Source: Geobacter sp. UBA5608
Lineage (GTDB): Bacteria > Desulfobacterota > Desulfuromonadia > Geobacterales > Pseudopelobacteraceae
DNA: 7,853 nt
Reading direction: 5' to 3'
NCBI GenBank assembly: GCA_002424705.1
Contig: DIKW01000023.1
Coordinates: forward strand, 1 to 7,853
The translations under genes and the position numbers were made by a program. The notes under the pieces are model-generated. The model did not search any database, was not told the origin of the DNA, and worked only from the letters and a program-made list of their open reading frames with translations. Positions 6,920 to 7,853 of this stretch are shown one piece after another. Positions within the stretch are counted from its first letter, which is position 1, and each line of letters opens with the position of its first letter.

Positions 6920-7420
6920 CTACTTCAAGAACTTCAGGGCCGCCTCATAATCCGGCTCCTCGGTGATCTCCGGGACCAGTTGGCTGTGCAGGATCTGGCC
7001 CTTCTCGTCTATCACCACAACCGCCCGGGCCAGCAACCCGGCCAGCGGCCCGTCAATAATTCGTACTCCGTACCCATCACCCAGAACGCTGTTGCGCAGT
7101 TCGGACACGGCAATCACCTTGTCAAGGCCTTCCGCCCCGCAAAAACGGGCATGGGCAAAGGGAAGATCCCGTGAAGCGCACAGGCAGACGGCATTGGCCA
7201 GCTTGTTGATCTCGACATTGAAACGGCGGACCGAGGACGCGCAGACCGAGGTGTCGATGCTGGGGAAGATATTCAAAACGATCCGCTTCCCGGCATACTC
7301 TTGCAGGCTGACATCGCTGAGGTCGGTTGTGGTCAGGAGAAAATCAGGGGCCTTCTCCCCGATCTTCGGGAGTGTGCCGCTGGTGTTCACTGGATTGCCC
7401 TGCAGGGTGACTTGTGCCAT
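6920..7420 (-). CDS. tpx: Thiol peroxidase (atypical 2-Cys peroxiredoxin)
   Basis: This 166-aa thioredoxin-fold enzyme reduces hydrogen peroxide and especially organic hydroperoxides, and is normally recycled by thioredoxin. The Tpx family is recognised along nearly its full length: GNPV near the N terminus, NIFPSIDTSVC with peroxidatic Cys60 and supporting Thr57, LPFA followed by RFCGAEGL with resolving Cys94, Arg132 in ARAVVVID, and the C-terminal EPDYEAALKFL. The length and both cysteine positions are close to those of E. coli Tpx (168 aa, Cys61 and Cys95). Two extra cysteines, Cys79 and Cys81, lie in the segment where E. coli has one. There is no signal peptide, although family members in some bacteria act in the periplasm. 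The start is fixed by AAGGAG six nt upstream. Its relation to the downstream signalling genes is probably only adjacency. Confidence 0.97.
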   Translation of the reverse strand: MAQVTLQGNPVNTSGTLPKIGEKAPDFLLTTTDLSDVSLQEYAGKRIVLNIFPSIDTSVCASSVRRFNVEINKLANAVCLCASRDLPFAHARFCGAEGLDKVIAVSELRNSVLGDGYGVRIIDGPLAGLLARAVVVIDEKGQILHSQLVPEITEEPDYEAALKFLK

Positions 7421-7426
7421 ACTGTT

Positions 7427-7432
7427 CTCCTT
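7427..7432 (-). promoter_or_regulatory. Ribosome binding site of tpx
   Basis: AAGGAG on the minus strand with 6 nt to the ATG at 7420 is a near-perfect Shine-Dalgarno sequence. It fixes the tpx start and predicts efficient translation. Confidence 0.85.
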
Positions 7433-7455
7433 TATTCAATGAGTAATCGCTGCGC

Positions 7456-7496
7456 GCCGACCGGTCTCAATGACTTGGTCGGCAACGCTGCCGTTG
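7456..7496 (-). promoter_or_regulatory. Two adjacent stem-loops in the tpx 5' leader
   Basis: GCCGACC (7456-7462) and GGTCGGC (7477-7483) are perfect 7-bp inverted arms; inside them GTC/GAC can add three more pairs. Immediately next to them CAACG (7483-7487) and CGTTG (7492-7496) form a second perfect 5-bp stem. Both would be transcribed in the tpx leader, the nearer one about 24 nt before the Shine-Dalgarno sequence. They may affect mRNA stability or translation, or the GACCGGTC palindrome at 7459-7466 could be a protein site. I do not recognise a known riboswitch. Confidence 0.4.
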
Positions 7497-7526
7497 TTGG
7501 CAATCGTAAGATACCTTGAGTATAAT
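7497..7526 (+). promoter_or_regulatory. Near-consensus sigma70-type promoter, plus strand
   Basis: TTGGCA (7497-7502; 5 of 6 to consensus) and TATAAT (7521-7526; 6 of 6) are separated by 18 nt. Transcription would start near 7533 and run rightwards, opposite to all genes here, through the palindromic repeat and then antisense to the end of the right-edge gene. No plus-strand gene follows in the window, so the product would be a non-coding or antisense RNA, or the match may be chance in an AT-rich patch. Confidence 0.4.
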
Positions 7527-7549
7527 TCCAATTCTAAATCAGAAGTGAA
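7519..7549 (-). promoter_or_regulatory. Candidate tpx promoter
   Basis: On the minus strand TATACT (7519-7524) resembles a -10 element and TTCACT (7544-7549) is a partial -35, but the 19-nt spacing is long. It would give a leader of roughly 90 nt carrying the two stem-loops. It overlaps the plus-strand promoter candidate, so only one of the two could be occupied at a time. It is weak on sequence alone. Confidence 0.25.
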
Positions 7550-7585
7550 CTTATTATCCACGGCCAAGTGATACCAGAATGTTTT

Positions 7586-7645
7586 CGCACAGGGACGCTG
7601 AGAAGGACAAAAAGTTTTTCTCAGCGTCTCTGCGTCTTGCGCGAG
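7586..7645. repeat. Palindromic CGCAGAGACGCAGAG repeat, copy 2 (inverted relative to copy 1)
   Basis: The arms at 7590-7604 and 7618-7632 are inverted matches at 14 of 15 positions around a 13-nt loop. The segment 7596-7622 is the reverse complement of copy 1 (203-231) except for a 2-nt gap, so this copy points the other way. It begins about 42 nt beyond the stop of the minus-strand right-edge gene, the same setting as copy 1 after the REC-EAL gene. A second small perfect hairpin, GGCC-AAAA-GGCC, follows at 7645-7656. Unlike copy 1, I see no GTAACTAT-type outer arms here. Confidence 0.75.
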
Positions 7646-7686
7646 GCCAAAAGGCCATAGCGGAAACTTACCGGCATGGCCAATTA

Positions 7687-7853
7687 TTATAATGCTGGGT
7701 CCATCTTGACAGATTTGCTGACCATATCGACGATGGGCAGATCAGGCATGGCGGTAAGACCATAGATGGCCGCAAGATCGATATCCTTCGGCACCGCACC
7801 CAGCAAGGCATGGGCGACCTCCTGTTCCGCCTGACGATAGCGCAGCTTTATAT
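7687..7853 (-). CDS. C-terminal end of an unidentified protein (partial)
   Basis: A minus-strand frame enters from the right edge and stays open for 54 codons to a TAA at 7687-7689. The peptide starts with a charged, probably helical stretch (KLRYRQAEQEVAHALLGAV) and ends MVSKSVKMDPAL. Its codons favour G or C at the third position, as in the neighbouring genes, unlike the flanking AT-rich DNA, which supports a real gene 3' end. I do not recognise the family, and the start lies outside the window. It is separated from tpx by 266 nt including a repeat, so it is probably a separate transcript. Confidence 0.55.
   Translation of the reverse strand, partial: IKLRYRQAEQEVAHALLGAVPKDIDLAAIYGLTAMPDLPIVDMVSKSVKMDPAL

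Noticed and set aside
7503..7540. A possible PerR/Fur-type operator in the tpx promoter region
   Set aside because: The right half of the best alignment to a PerR box matches only about 3 of 7 positions, so it does not exceed what AT-rich sequence gives by chance.

Overview
The window is a GC-rich bacterial chromosome segment in which every recognisable gene lies on the minus strand. In transcription order (right to left) they are: the 3' end of an unidentified gene (7687-7853), a thiol peroxidase tpx (6920-7420), a very large membrane-bound hybrid sensor histidine kinase (1520-6742, 1740 aa), and a response regulator with an EAL phosphodiesterase output domain (318-1517, 399 aa). Gene content, long multi-PAS kinase architecture, GC-rich codon use and intergenic CGCAGAGACGCAGAG-type palindromes suggest an environmental Gram-negative bacterium, most likely Desulfobacterota or a relative. 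This is an inference; no rRNA or other phylogenetic marker is present.

The core is a two-gene signalling operon. The kinase reads, in order: a MASE1-like membrane sensor, an extracytoplasmic CHASE domain, a transmembrane helix, four PAS domains, HisKA (His1106), HATPase_c, a shrunken receiver-like domain, an intact receiver (Asp1534) and an Hpt domain (His1678). Its stop codon is 2 nt from the ATG of the REC-EAL regulator, whose ribosome binding site lies inside the kinase's last codons. The predicted relay is His1106 -> Asp1534 -> His1678 -> Asp54 of the regulator, controlling hydrolysis of the second messenger cyclic di-GMP. The EAL domain keeps the full set of metal-binding and catalytic residues, so it should be active. 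The arrangement resembles the VieS/VieA and RocS/RocR systems.

tpx lies 177 nt upstream of the kinase gene in the same direction. The gap holds a perfect 8-bp GC hairpin and a run of ten G, so tpx is probably a separate unit. Its own leader (7421-7526) carries two short stem-loops and a good Shine-Dalgarno sequence.

The outer intergenic regions (1-317 and 7421-7686) are AT-richer and carry two related palindromic repeats (188-250 and about 7586-7645) in opposite orientation, one at each end of the three-gene block. The left copy sits inside a larger nested inverted repeat that looks like a small non-autonomous mobile element. A near-consensus sigma70-type promoter on the plus strand (7497-7526) points into the right-hand repeat, where there is no plus-strand gene. 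No CRISPR array, tRNA, rRNA or transposase gene was seen. The window reads as a conventional phosphorelay locus with some unusual details rather than an obviously new system.
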